From positions 6,633-70,632 of the forward strand of contig DASXLW010000119.1 in the NCBI GenBank assembly GCA_036496025.1: a stretch of DNA of 64,000 nucleotides, in the 5' to 3' direction. Source of the DNA: PALSA-505 sp036496025. GTDB taxonomy: Bacteria; Actinomycetota; Actinomycetes; Streptosporangiales; Streptosporangiaceae. The notes under the pieces were generated by a model. That model searched no databases. It saw only the letters and a list, made by a program, of their open reading frames with translations, and was not told where the DNA came from. Each line of letters opens with the position of its first letter. The first letter of the stretch is position 1. Of this stretch, positions 7,410-15,334 are shown in pieces. The translations under genes and the position numbers were made by a program.

Positions 7410-8936
7410 TTAGATGCCGTAGCGCCGGTTGAAGAAGAGCATGACGTTCAGGGCCACCCTAGTCTTGCCGCCGAGCATGTCCACGAGAGCCGGCCGCTGC
7501 CCGGACGCGATCGCGGCAAATGCGTCGGCGAAGAACTCCCGCCTGCCCAGCACACCCTGCTGCCGGTGGAAATGGCTGACCAGGCTCGGTAGGCACTGAT
7601 CGTAGAGCATCCTGAACTCGGCCGAGTCCGATTGCCACCTGCCGGGCGGCGCATCCGAGTCGTCAACCGCGTGCCCGACCTCGTGGCACATCACGTCGGG
7701 GGACGGTGAGGGGCGCGTGCCGACCACTATCTTCCTGTCGCCGTAGGCGCCCGCGCAGGCGTCCCAGGTGGCCCGGCCGGACGGGAGCGGTACACCCCGC
7801 AGGCGGCTCATGTCATCGAGGTCAGGTACGCCGCCCGGGCCGATGTAGATGGCGTCTACGGCGGCTGTCAGCAGGTCCTTGATCCGCTGCGGCAGCCGGG
7901 CCAGGCGCTCGACGGCGCGCAGGGCCGCGGCCGGTGCCGTTTCTGCCCTGTCCCACTGCCTGCGCACCAGCGGCTCCAGGCTCCCGCAGTGTGTGCTGCC
8001 GTCGGCCTGCTGCCAGCCCCCGGCGAGCTCGTACCAGGGCCTGGGCGCCGCGGCCTCGGTCCGGCCCTGGCTGGCGCCCCGGCTCCGTCCGGCCGGGTCT
8101 TGACGCTGGCTTGCGGACCGGCGGCCGGACGACCGCTGGCCGTGCCTGCGGGCCGCGGCGCGGCCGCCTGTACCCTGCCTGGCCACCCCTCCGCCTCCCG
8201 ACTGCGGTGAGCCGTTCGCCTCGGGTCCGGCCTGCCTGCGCCGGACGCGGGCGCGCGCGCCGCCGACCACGGAAGGCCGGGCCTGGCCGGCCTGGGCGGG
8301 ACCTGGCTGAGCGGGTCCGGCCGTCCCGTCGCGCGGCCCAGGGGCGGGAGCATCCTGCTGGCCGGGGCCGGGGTGGTCCAGCCGCCCCGGGCCGAGGACA
8401 TCCCGCTGCTCAGGGACGGGGGGCAGTGGCCGGCCGGGGGTGGGCATGGCCTGCTGCCCGGGGGCGGCGTATCCCGCCGCTGCCGGCGCGTACCCGCCGG
8501 GCACCGGGCCGCCGGGCACCGGGGCGCCGGGCACCGGGGCACCGGGCGCGGCGTGGCGCGCCGGCCCGGGAATGTCGGGCCGGCCCGATGGGACCGACCG
8601 GCGATGCCTGCCGCTGCCCTCGTCCCAGGGTGGCCCGCCGCCGTCCTCGTCCCAGGGCGGCCCGCCGCTGCCCTCGTCCCAGGGCGGCCCGCCGCCGTCC
8701 TCGTCCCAGGGCGGCCCGCCGCCGTCCTCGTCCCAGGGCGGCCTGCCGCCCTCGCGCCTGGGTGGCGAGCCGGCGTCCTGCGGGCGGCGCTGCTCCGGCG
8801 GGGCCACGGCGGCGGAATCCCCGCGCGCGCCCGGATCGGGCGCCAGCACCCGGGACAGCCACGATCGCGTCCGCCCGGCATGCACGGAAGATGACCGCTC
8901 CCGCCGCCGAAAGCGGCTGAGCAACCAATCCCACAT
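7410..8936 (-). CDS. Anthrax-lethal-factor-like (ATLF/M34-type) zinc metalloprotease with disordered N-terminus
   Basis: A 508-residue protein. The C-terminal ~100 residues carry a gluzincin site: HEVGHAVDD at 418-426 and EFFADAFAA from Glu467, exactly 45 residues after the second His. Anthrax lethal factor has His686/His690 and Glu735 with the same 45-residue spacing and similar flanks (HEFGHAVDD, EFFAEAF). The first ~270 residues are low-complexity Pro/Gly, including five GGPPWDE-type repeats. No signal peptide is visible; the N-terminus is MWDWLLSRFRRRERSS. The ATG at 8936 follows GGGGG by 7 nt; a GTG at 8999 is also in frame. The substrate and route of export, if any, are unknown. Confidence 0.75.
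   Translation of the reverse strand: MWDWLLSRFRRRERSSSVHAGRTRSWLSRVLAPDPGARGDSAAVAPPEQRRPQDAGSPPRREGGRPPWDEDGGGPPWDEDGGGPPWDEGSGGPPWDEDGGGPPWDEGSGRHRRSVPSGRPDIPGPARHAAPGAPVPGAPVPGGPVPGGYAPAAAGYAAPGQQAMPTPGRPLPPVPEQRDVLGPGRLDHPGPGQQDAPAPGPRDGTAGPAQPGPAQAGQARPSVVGGARARVRRRQAGPEANGSPQSGGGGVARQGTGGRAAARRHGQRSSGRRSASQRQDPAGRSRGASQGRTEAAAPRPWYELAGGWQQADGSTHCGSLEPLVRRQWDRAETAPAAALRAVERLARLPQRIKDLLTAAVDAIYIGPGGVPDLDDMSRLRGVPLPSGRATWDACAGAYGDRKIVVGTRPSPSPDVMCHEVGHAVDDSDAPPGRWQSDSAEFRMLYDQCLPSLVSHFHRQQGVLGRREFFADAFAAIASGQRPALVDMLGGKTRVALNVMLFFNRRYGI
8611..8750. repeat. 27-bp tandem repeat in the LF-like protease gene
   Basis: Five near-identical 27-bp units based on CTCGTCCCAGGGCGGCCCG encode nonapeptide repeats GGPPWDEDG or GGPPWDEGS. 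Copies differ by a few bases, mostly at the DG/GS positions. The regular Trp and acidic residues make it look like a multivalent binding tail rather than random low complexity. Confidence 0.9.
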
Positions 8937-9101
8937 GTCCGGACCCCCGTGCGTCGCGTGCCTGGGCGCCAGGTTATGCCGGATCCTCGATATCGTCACC
9001 CCCGGTGACCGATTGCGACGGGCAGCATCCGGGCCACGCGGGTTGCCGGACGACTGCCCGATTCCTCCCTTGGCCGGCCGTCCACCAGCTATCCTGCCCC
9101 C

Positions 9102-9569
9102 ATGCTGCTGTTTGGCGCTCTGCTGGTCTTACTGGCTGTCGGCCTGTGGATGTACGGCCTGATCGACGTCGTGCTCACCCCCGCGCCGGACTGCCGAAAC
9201 CTGCGCAAAGGAGCCTGGCTCGCCGTCGCCGGGCTGCTTTTTCTCCCCGGAGCCGCGGCGTGGCTGTGGTTCGGCCGCCCCCGCACTGCCGGCGGTCGCT
9301 ACCGGGCCAAGCCCGCGGCGCAGACCCCCTGGCTGTACGGGCAGCCGTATGACCCGGTTGGGCTGGACGCCGATGCGGCGCTGCGCCGGCACCCGGCCGG
9401 GCGGGCACGCCAGGACTGGATGGTGGAGGCCGTGCAGGACCAGGCAGGCGACGAGGTCAGTGACGAGTCGCTGAGCGCGCCGCCCGTGGGTCCGGACGAT
9501 GATCCTGAGTTCCTGCTCTACCTCGACCGGGTGATCCGGGACATCAGGGAAGCCGGAAACGGAGCCTAG
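9102..9569 (+). CDS. PLDc_N-type two-TM membrane protein
   Basis: A 155-residue protein starting with the phospholipase-D-nuclease N-terminal-like membrane module: TM1 MLLFGALLVLLAVGLWMYGLIDV, a short loop with the TPAPDCRNLRKGAW stretch, and TM2 WLAVAGLLFLPGAAAWLWFG, then a hydrophilic tail. These are usually small membrane proteins without a nuclease domain. It converges on ccsB. The ATG is preceded by TATCCT exactly 6 nt upstream (9090-9095) and no SD, so the transcript is probably leaderless. Confidence 0.8.
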   Translation: MLLFGALLVLLAVGLWMYGLIDVVLTPAPDCRNLRKGAWLAVAGLLFLPGAAAWLWFGRPRTAGGRYRAKPAAQTPWLYGQPYDPVGLDADAALRRHPAGRARQDWMVEAVQDQAGDEVSDESLSAPPVGPDDDPEFLLYLDRVIRDIREAGNGA

Positions 9570-9578
9570 TGCCGGCCC

Positions 9579-10619
9579 TTAGTTCAGGCCGGCATACGAG
9601 TGCAGGCCGGTGACGAACAGGCTCACTCCGACCAGGTTGAATATCAGGCAGCCGAATCCGGCCAGCTGGATGATCTGAGCCTTCTTGCCCCGCCATCCGG
9701 CCGTGGCGCGGGCGTGCAGGAAGCAGGCGTACACCACCCAGGTGATGAACGCCCAGGTTTCGGTGGGGTCCCAGCCCCAGTACCGGCCCCAGGCTTGATC
9801 GGCCCAGATCGCTCCGGCGATGATGCCGAACGTCCAGATCGGGAAGGCGAACATCACGGTCCGGTAGGCGAGCCGGTCGAGCACGTCGGGTCCGGGCAGC
9901 CTGCGCATGATCCTCGCTGACGCGGCCGACCCGCCGGCGGTCACCAGCCGGGCTTGCCGGGCTGCGAATAGGTACACCACCCCCAGCACGGCCGCCACGA
10001 AGTACGTCCCGGTCGCGACGGTCATCGCGGTCACGTGGATGGACAGCCAGTAAGACTGGAGCGCGGGTACCAGCGGGCCCGCCGCGGTGTAGATGACGGT
10101 CTGGGCGAGCCCGAGGGCGATGACCACCGCGCCCATTACGAACAGGCCCAGGTAGTAGGCCTTGTACCGGATCATCAGGCCCAGGAAGAAGATCACCGCC
10201 ACGCAGGTGAGCGCGGTGACGAACTCGTACATGTCGCCCCACGGGATCCGGTGCACCGCGAGCCCTCGGGTGATCACGCCGAGCACGTGCGCGGCCAGCC
10301 CGACCGTGGTGGCCACCAGCGCGGCGCGGACCCAGGCGCCGGCCGCCGGCTCATGCCGGGACCGGGACCCGAAGCCGGGCGCGGGCGAGTCGGCCGCCGC
10401 CGCGTCAGCGTCTCCGGGGGCGCTGCTGTCCGCCGCGCCCGCGCCGACGAGTTCGGGCACCCGCGCCCGGGCCTGCCGCCCCGCCGCGGCGCCGCGGCGC
10501 CGGCCGAAGGCGAAGTCGCCGGCGAAGGCGAGCACCGCGAGCGAGTAGCACAGCAGCGCCACGATCAGGAAGGCGTTGCTGAGGTGGGCCAGCCCCAGGT
10601 TGGCGGGCATGGGCCTCAC
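9579..10619 (-). CDS. ccsB: Cytochrome c biogenesis protein CcsB/CcsA (system II haem handling)
   Basis: A multi-pass membrane protein (346 residues) that with ResB delivers haem to apocytochrome c outside the membrane. The haem-binding WWD-type segment is clear (GRYWGWDPTETWAFITW), followed by the C-terminal helix pair ending SLFVTGLHSYAGLN. A low-complexity Ala/Pro-rich cytoplasmic stretch of ~45 residues lies in the N-terminal half. GTG 10619 overlaps the resB stop by 4 nt (GTGA); ATG 10610, about 10 nt after GAGGGGG, is an alternative start. It is the last gene of the resB-ccsB unit. Confidence 0.93.
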   Translation of the reverse strand: MRPMPANLGLAHLSNAFLIVALLCYSLAVLAFAGDFAFGRRRGAAAGRQARARVPELVGAGAADSSAPGDADAAAADSPAPGFGSRSRHEPAAGAWVRAALVATTVGLAAHVLGVITRGLAVHRIPWGDMYEFVTALTCVAVIFFLGLMIRYKAYYLGLFVMGAVVIALGLAQTVIYTAAGPLVPALQSYWLSIHVTAMTVATGTYFVAAVLGVVYLFAARQARLVTAGGSAASARIMRRLPGPDVLDRLAYRTVMFAFPIWTFGIIAGAIWADQAWGRYWGWDPTETWAFITWVVYACFLHARATAGWRGKKAQIIQLAGFGCLIFNLVGVSLFVTGLHSYAGLN

Positions 10620-12337
10620 TCCCCCTCTTGCTGGATGTCGGGCGAATGCGACGTGTCAGACGAGTGCTGAGTGGCAGGCGAACGCTCGGCGGCAGGCGCA
10701 TCCTGGCTGCCGGGCGAATGCTGGACTGCAGGCGATTTCCGGGCGAGGGATGACCGGAGTTCCTCGGTGAGCTCGGCGAACTCCGTCTCGAAGCCGCCGC
10801 CGGCGTCCGAGCGGGCCAGGCCGCCGAGCTCCACCACGGTCCGGCCGTCATCGGCGGCGCGGGCTCGGACGAACACCCGGCGACGCCGGACGAAGAACGA
10901 AAGCAGCAACCCGGCCAGCGCGGCCAGCGCGCACAGCAGCGCCGGAAGCTGGCCGGGATCGTACGTGATGGCCAGGCTGATCCACTGCCGGTAACCAGTG
11001 AACGTGAGCGTGCCGCCGCCGCCCGGCAGCTTGATCGACTGCCCGGGCTGCAGCGGCCGCGGGCTGACGGCGAGCCGGTGCATGCCCGCGGTGTTCAGCT
11101 GGTACACCGACTGCGGTACGCCGGAGCCCAGGCCGAGGTTGCCCGCGTAGGAGACCAGGCTGACCATCGGGTTGAGCGCGGCCGGGAAGGCCGATTCCAG
11201 GCGGCCGCCCTGGTTCACCGCGGTGGGCAGGAACACGCCAATGAAGCCGAGCTGCTCTGGCCGGGCGTTGGGCACCTTGATCACGCCTTCGGACGTGTAG
11301 GTGCCGGTATCGACGGCGATGAACGGGACCGGCTGGTTGAACACCACGTGGCCGGCCCCGTCGGTCACCCGGAACACCGGCGCGTACCCGTGACCGATCA
11401 GGAACACCCGGACCCCGTCCACCACCAGCGGGTGATTGACCTGCAGGTCGTAGCCGCGGGCCGGGGCACCGGGCCCGCTGGCGTAGCGGATCAGCGCGTG
11501 GAACGCGGCGGGCTGGTCGCGGTCGACCCCCGACGTGATGTAGCTTGCGCTGAACCGGTTCAGCGTGATGGTGAACGGGGCCAGGTCGGCGGGCGAGACC
11601 AGGCGGCCCGGATGATAGACGTCCAGGTTGGTGACGGTGTCGGCGAACGTGTTGCCCTCGACCAGCAGCCGGTTTGCCTTGTAGCCGAACAGGCCGCCCA
11701 GCCCGATGGACAGCAGCACGCCGAGCAGCGCCAGGTGGAAGAGCAGGTTGCCGGCCTCGCGCCGATGCCCCTTCTCGGCCGCGACCCAGTCGCCGGCGAC
11801 GCGAAGCCGGAACCTGCGGGCCGACAGCAAGGCCCTCGCGGCGGCGAGCGCCTGCGGCGGCGGGAGCGTCGTCTCCAGCCGCGCCGAACTCGGCAGCCGG
11901 GCCAGGTTGCGCGGGGCCGCCGGAGGCAGCGCGCGGGCCGACCGGGCCAGCCGGATCGTGCGCGGCACCACGCAGCCGGCCAGCGAGACGAACAGCAGCA
12001 GGTAGACGGCGGCGAACCAGGGGGCGGCGAAGACGTTGAACAGCCCGAGCCGGTTCAGCCAGGGCGCGAGCGCCGGATGGGACAGGAAATATTGCTGGAC
12101 CGCCGAGGGGTTGAGCCCCTGCTGCGGGAGCAGCGACCCGGGCACGCTGCCCAGGGCGAGCAGGAACAGCAGGATGAGCGCCGTACGCATCGAGGTCAGC
12201 TGGCGCCAGGCCCAGCGCAGCCACCCTCCCGGCCCCAGTTGCGCGCGGACAGGCCTGGCCCGCGATGGCCGTGGGCCACGCCGCGCGGGCGGGCCCTCGG
12301 TGGGCTGGGTGGTGTCGGGTGTGTGCAGCCCGGTCAC
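10616..12337 (-). CDS. resB: Cytochrome c biogenesis protein ResB
   Basis: Partner of CcsB in system II cytochrome c maturation. The 573 residues show the ResB layout: TM pair near the start (LILLFLLALGSVPGSLLPQQ, then LFVSLAGCVVPR), TM3 (LLFHLALLGVLLSIGLGGLFG), a large extracytoplasmic domain, and the last TM (LPALLCALAALAGLLLSFFV). The extreme C-terminus is an unusual Ser/His/Pro-rich tail made of imperfect xHSPxxQ-like repeats. GTG 12337 follows GAGGG by about 8 nt. The usual neighbours resA/tlpA and ccdA are absent here; only a histidine phosphatase lies upstream. Confidence 0.93.
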   Translation of the reverse strand: MTGLHTPDTTQPTEGPPARRGPRPSRARPVRAQLGPGGWLRWAWRQLTSMRTALILLFLLALGSVPGSLLPQQGLNPSAVQQYFLSHPALAPWLNRLGLFNVFAAPWFAAVYLLLFVSLAGCVVPRTIRLARSARALPPAAPRNLARLPSSARLETTLPPPQALAAARALLSARRFRLRVAGDWVAAEKGHRREAGNLLFHLALLGVLLSIGLGGLFGYKANRLLVEGNTFADTVTNLDVYHPGRLVSPADLAPFTITLNRFSASYITSGVDRDQPAAFHALIRYASGPGAPARGYDLQVNHPLVVDGVRVFLIGHGYAPVFRVTDGAGHVVFNQPVPFIAVDTGTYTSEGVIKVPNARPEQLGFIGVFLPTAVNQGGRLESAFPAALNPMVSLVSYAGNLGLGSGVPQSVYQLNTAGMHRLAVSPRPLQPGQSIKLPGGGGTLTFTGYRQWISLAITYDPGQLPALLCALAALAGLLLSFFVRRRRVFVRARAADDGRTVVELGGLARSDAGGGFETEFAELTEELRSSLARKSPAVQHSPGSQDAPAAERSPATQHSSDTSHSPDIQQEGE

Positions 12338-12446
12338 TATGGCACCCTCATCTGACCGGTCTCCTACAGACGGTAGTAACCCGCCCCATTGTGCCGCATC
12401 GCCCCGGCGGGCCCGACTCCGGGTCGGTCCCCTGGCCAGACACGGC

Positions 12447-13079
12447 CTACGCCCCGGCGACCTGGTGACCGCCCGATCCGGCAGGTTCGGCGTAACTCAC
12501 CCCGGTTACCTGATCGCCCTGGTAGCTGACGCTGGTCACGCTGCCCAGCGCGCACTGGCGGTAGGCGGGGTGGTGCCAGAGCCTGCGTCCCTCGAGGTAG
12601 CGGCGGGTCACCCAGATCGGCAGCTGATGGCTGACGCAGACCGCTTCATGGCCGCGGGCGGCATCCCTGGCATCGGCCATGGCGGCCAGCACCCGGTCCA
12701 CGACCTGCTGGTAGGGCTCGCCCCAGGAGGGCAGGAACGGGTTCCACAGGTGGCGCCAGTGCTCCGGCCGGCGCAGCGAGCCTTCGCCCACGCCGACGGT
12801 GAGCCCTTCGAAGTGATTCCACGCCTCGATCAGCCGGTCATCGATGTTTACCTCGAGGCCGAACTGCTCGGCCAGGGGCTCGGCCGTCTCGCGGGCCCGT
12901 TCCATCGGCGAGGAGTACAGCGCGGTGATATCGCGGCCGGCCAGGAAGTCCGCCGCCGCCTTGGCCATCATGCGGCCGTCCTCGGACAGCTGGAAACCAG
13001 GCAGCCTGCCGTAGATCACGCCGTCGGGATTGCGTACCTCGCCGTGGCGCAGCAGGTGGATCACGGTGCTCTGGGTCAT
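12447..13079 (-). CDS. Histidine phosphatase (phosphoglycerate-mutase-like) family protein
   Basis: A 210-residue enzyme of the 2H phosphatase superfamily: catalytic RHGE near the N-terminus (VIHLLRHGEVRN), the SSPMERARETAEPLA arm with the conserved Arg, Glu in LIEAWNHFEG, and the second His in VCVSHQLPIWVTRR. Substrate is undetermined; true phosphoglycerate mutases are longer and carry different loop residues. In actinobacteria members of this family often sit beside the cytochrome c assembly genes, as here (about 110 bp upstream of resB, same strand). Confidence 0.85.
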   Translation of the reverse strand: MTQSTVIHLLRHGEVRNPDGVIYGRLPGFQLSEDGRMMAKAAADFLAGRDITALYSSPMERARETAEPLAEQFGLEVNIDDRLIEAWNHFEGLTVGVGEGSLRRPEHWRHLWNPFLPSWGEPYQQVVDRVLAAMADARDAARGHEAVCVSHQLPIWVTRRYLEGRRLWHHPAYRQCALGSVTSVSYQGDQVTGVSYAEPAGSGGHQVAGA

Positions 13080-13379
13080 GGCGGGCCCAGCCTACCGGCG
13101 GTACCGGGGGTCGTGCCGCGCCGTGACCGGTAGCCTGAGCACAGCATGCGGTTGCGCCTAGGGTTCCGCGTACTGCCCGCCCCGGCGACCACAATCAGGG
13201 CGGTACGGCCTGGACCGAGCGGCGCCAGGAACCGCCGCCGTGGTACTCGTCCCGGCGACCTGCGACGGCGGCCAACACCTCACGGGAGAGAAGCCTCGAG
13301 GGTTCTGTCCGGCTTGCCCGCAGCGGCCCGGCCCACGACGGCCGGCCCGTCCAGGGCCTGACCCAGCAGGAGCCGCACC
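13080..13379. other. Intergenic region, no gene seen
   Basis: This is the divergent space between the histidine phosphatase gene and the EamA transporter gene. The short frames in it look like compositional noise. TAGGCT on the minus strand lies 9 nt before the phosphatase ATG and could be its -10 element. Confidence 0.5.
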
Positions 13380-14261
13380 GTGAGTCCGACCGCAATCGTG
13401 CTTATTCTCGTCGCCGCCATGGCGCACGCCAGCTGGAACCTGTTCAGCAAGCAGGCCAGCGCGGCCGGCGCCGTGTGCTTCGTCTGGCTGTTCTTCACGG
13501 CGGCCGCTGTGCTGTACGCGCCGGTGGCCGTCATCGTTCTGGTGGTCAGCCACCCCCGACTGGCCGGGCTGCCGATCGTCTTCATGGCCGGAACGGCGAT
13601 CATCCACATCGGGTACGCGCTGCTGCTGCAGAACGGCTACCGGCTCGGCGACCTGTCCGTGGTGTACCCGATCGGCCGCGGATCGGGGGCGCTGCTGGCC
13701 GCCGTGGCCGGCATCGTGCTGCTCGGCGAGCGCCCGGGTCCGCTGAGCATGGCCGGGATCTTGCTCGTCATCGCGGGCGTGGTCGTGATCGGCTTGCCCG
13801 GCCACGCCCCGAAGGGCAACGCCGCGCTCCCGCCGGCCGCCGGGAAAGGAATCGCGTTCGCCCTGCTCACCGGGCTGACCATCGCCGCGTACACGGTGTG
13901 GGACAAGTACGCGGTCGCCACTTTGCACGTCCCTCCGGTGCTCGAGGACTGGGCCGCGACCCTGGGCGTGACCGTGGCCGTGGCTCCGATCGCGCTGCGG
14001 GACAGGGCGCGGCTGGCCACGGTGTGGCGCTCGTACCGGCCGCAGGTGCTCGGCGCGGCCGTGCTGTCCCCGCTCGCCTACATCCTGGTGCTGACCGCGC
14101 TGCGGTTCACCGCGATCAGCGTGGCCGCGCCGTGCCGCGAGGTCAGCGTCCTGTTCGGGGTGCTGCTGGGCGGGCGACTGCTCGGTGAGGGCGGCGCAGT
14201 CCGCCGGCTGGCCGCCGCGGTCGCCATAGTGGCGGGCATCATCTCGGTGGCGGTCGGGTGA
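13380..14261 (+). CDS. EamA/DMT-superfamily transporter
   Basis: A 293-residue protein with about ten predicted TM helices in two five-helix EamA repeats. The first begins IVLILVAAMAHASWNLFSKQA; the second begins GIAFALLTGLTIAAYTVWDKYAV. Conserved end-of-repeat segments such as VVYPIGRGSGALLAAVAGIVLLGERP are present. Such proteins export or import small metabolites (amino acids, nucleosides, drugs); the substrate cannot be read from sequence. GTG 13380 is preceded by a purine-rich CAGGAG about 8 nt upstream. Confidence 0.88.
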   Translation: MSPTAIVLILVAAMAHASWNLFSKQASAAGAVCFVWLFFTAAAVLYAPVAVIVLVVSHPRLAGLPIVFMAGTAIIHIGYALLLQNGYRLGDLSVVYPIGRGSGALLAAVAGIVLLGERPGPLSMAGILLVIAGVVVIGLPGHAPKGNAALPPAAGKGIAFALLTGLTIAAYTVWDKYAVATLHVPPVLEDWAATLGVTVAVAPIALRDRARLATVWRSYRPQVLGAAVLSPLAYILVLTALRFTAISVAAPCREVSVLFGVLLGGRLLGEGGAVRRLAAAVAIVAGIISVAVG

Positions 14262-14349
14262 GCGGCCGGACCGGGGCCCTGGCGGGCCAGCCCGCGGCGC
14301 ACTGCCGGCGGCCGGTATTTGCTGTCGCAAAGTTCCCCCCAATCATGCA

Positions 14350-14355
14350 TAGTTT
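14350..14355 (+). promoter_or_regulatory. -10 element of a probable leaderless promoter (PAP2 gene)
   Basis: TAGTTT ends 6 nt before the ATG at 14362, and no SD precedes that ATG. The same TANNNT-N6/7-ATG geometry recurs at 9090-9095, 24990-24995, 32095-32100 (minus), 39810-39815 and 60306-60311 (minus). Confidence 0.6.
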
Positions 14356-14361
14356 CAGAGA

Positions 14362-15249
14362 ATGATGCGGTTCGAGCTGACCTGGCAGACGGCGGCGGTC
14401 GCGTCCGCTTGCCTGGTCGGCCCCGCGGTGGCGCTGCGGGCGGCGATCCGGTCTCCGGTGGCCCGGTCCCTGCCTGCGCCGCGGCTGAGCGCGCTCGCCG
14501 CCTTCGCGCAGGAGACCGGGATAGTTCTCGCGCTGTTCGCGCTCTGGCAGCTGGCCGGCAGTCACCCGGTGCTGGGCCCGCAGGACGCCCTGGCCCGGGC
14601 GCGGTGGCTATGGCATACCGAGCGGGTGCTGCACATGCCCAGCGAGACCGTCGTCCAGCGCGCGTTCCTGCCGCATCCGCTGCTCGTCCAGGCCTTCAAC
14701 CTCTACTACGCGGGGCTGCACTTCGCGGTGCTCATCGGCTGCCTGGTCTGGCTGTTCGTCCGGTACCGGGCCAGTTACCTGCGGGTGCGGACCACGGTCG
14801 TGCTGTTCACCGGGCTCTCGCTGCTCGTGCAGCTGATCCCGGTCGCGCCGCCGCGGATGCTGCCCGCCGACCACATGGTCGACACCGCGGTCATGTACGG
14901 GCAGTCGGTGTACGGGAGCGTCGCGGGATTCCGGGCCGACCAGCTGTCGGCGGTGCCGTCCGTGCACATCGGCTGGGCGCTGCTGGTGGCGGTCGTGGTC
15001 GTGCAGGTGTCGCGGAGCCGCTGGCGCTGGCTGGCGCTCGGTTATCCCGTGCTGACCACGCTGGCCGTGGTGGTCACGGCCAACCACTTCTGGCTGGACG
15101 GGGTGGCCGCTGCGATCCTGCTGGCCCTGGCGCTGCTGATCCAGCGCGCGGCCCAGGCGGTCCGGTGCAGCCTGACCCGCGCCAACCGGGTACCGCACCG
15201 CCAGGAAACACTCCCCGATCCCGCCTTCTCCGGCAACGCGGAGCATTAG
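14362..15249 (+). CDS. PAP2/AUR1-like membrane phosphatase or phosphotransferase
   Basis: A 295-residue polytopic protein with the PAP2-superfamily C-terminal motifs: SAVPSVHIGWALLVA (C2, catalytic-loop His) and ANHFWLDGVAAAI (C3, nucleophile-region His plus Asp). The layout resembles inositol-phosphoryl-ceramide synthase-like (AUR1/Ipt1) proteins, which in actinobacteria act on polyprenyl or phosphoinositol lipids. At least six TM helices are evident. It is preceded by a leaderless-type promoter and converges with hemL. Confidence 0.82.
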   Translation: MMRFELTWQTAAVASACLVGPAVALRAAIRSPVARSLPAPRLSALAAFAQETGIVLALFALWQLAGSHPVLGPQDALARARWLWHTERVLHMPSETVVQRAFLPHPLLVQAFNLYYAGLHFAVLIGCLVWLFVRYRASYLRVRTTVVLFTGLSLLVQLIPVAPPRMLPADHMVDTAVMYGQSVYGSVAGFRADQLSAVPSVHIGWALLVAVVVVQVSRSRWRWLALGYPVLTTLAVVVTANHFWLDGVAAAILLALALLIQRAAQAVRCSLTRANRVPHRQETLPDPAFSGNAEH

Positions 15250-15334
15250 CCGCGCCAGGACAGCACTAACGCTTCGCGCTCAGACCGGCGGCCTGGAGTC
15301 GTCTCACATGCCGGACAATCCGACGGGCGAGCGC

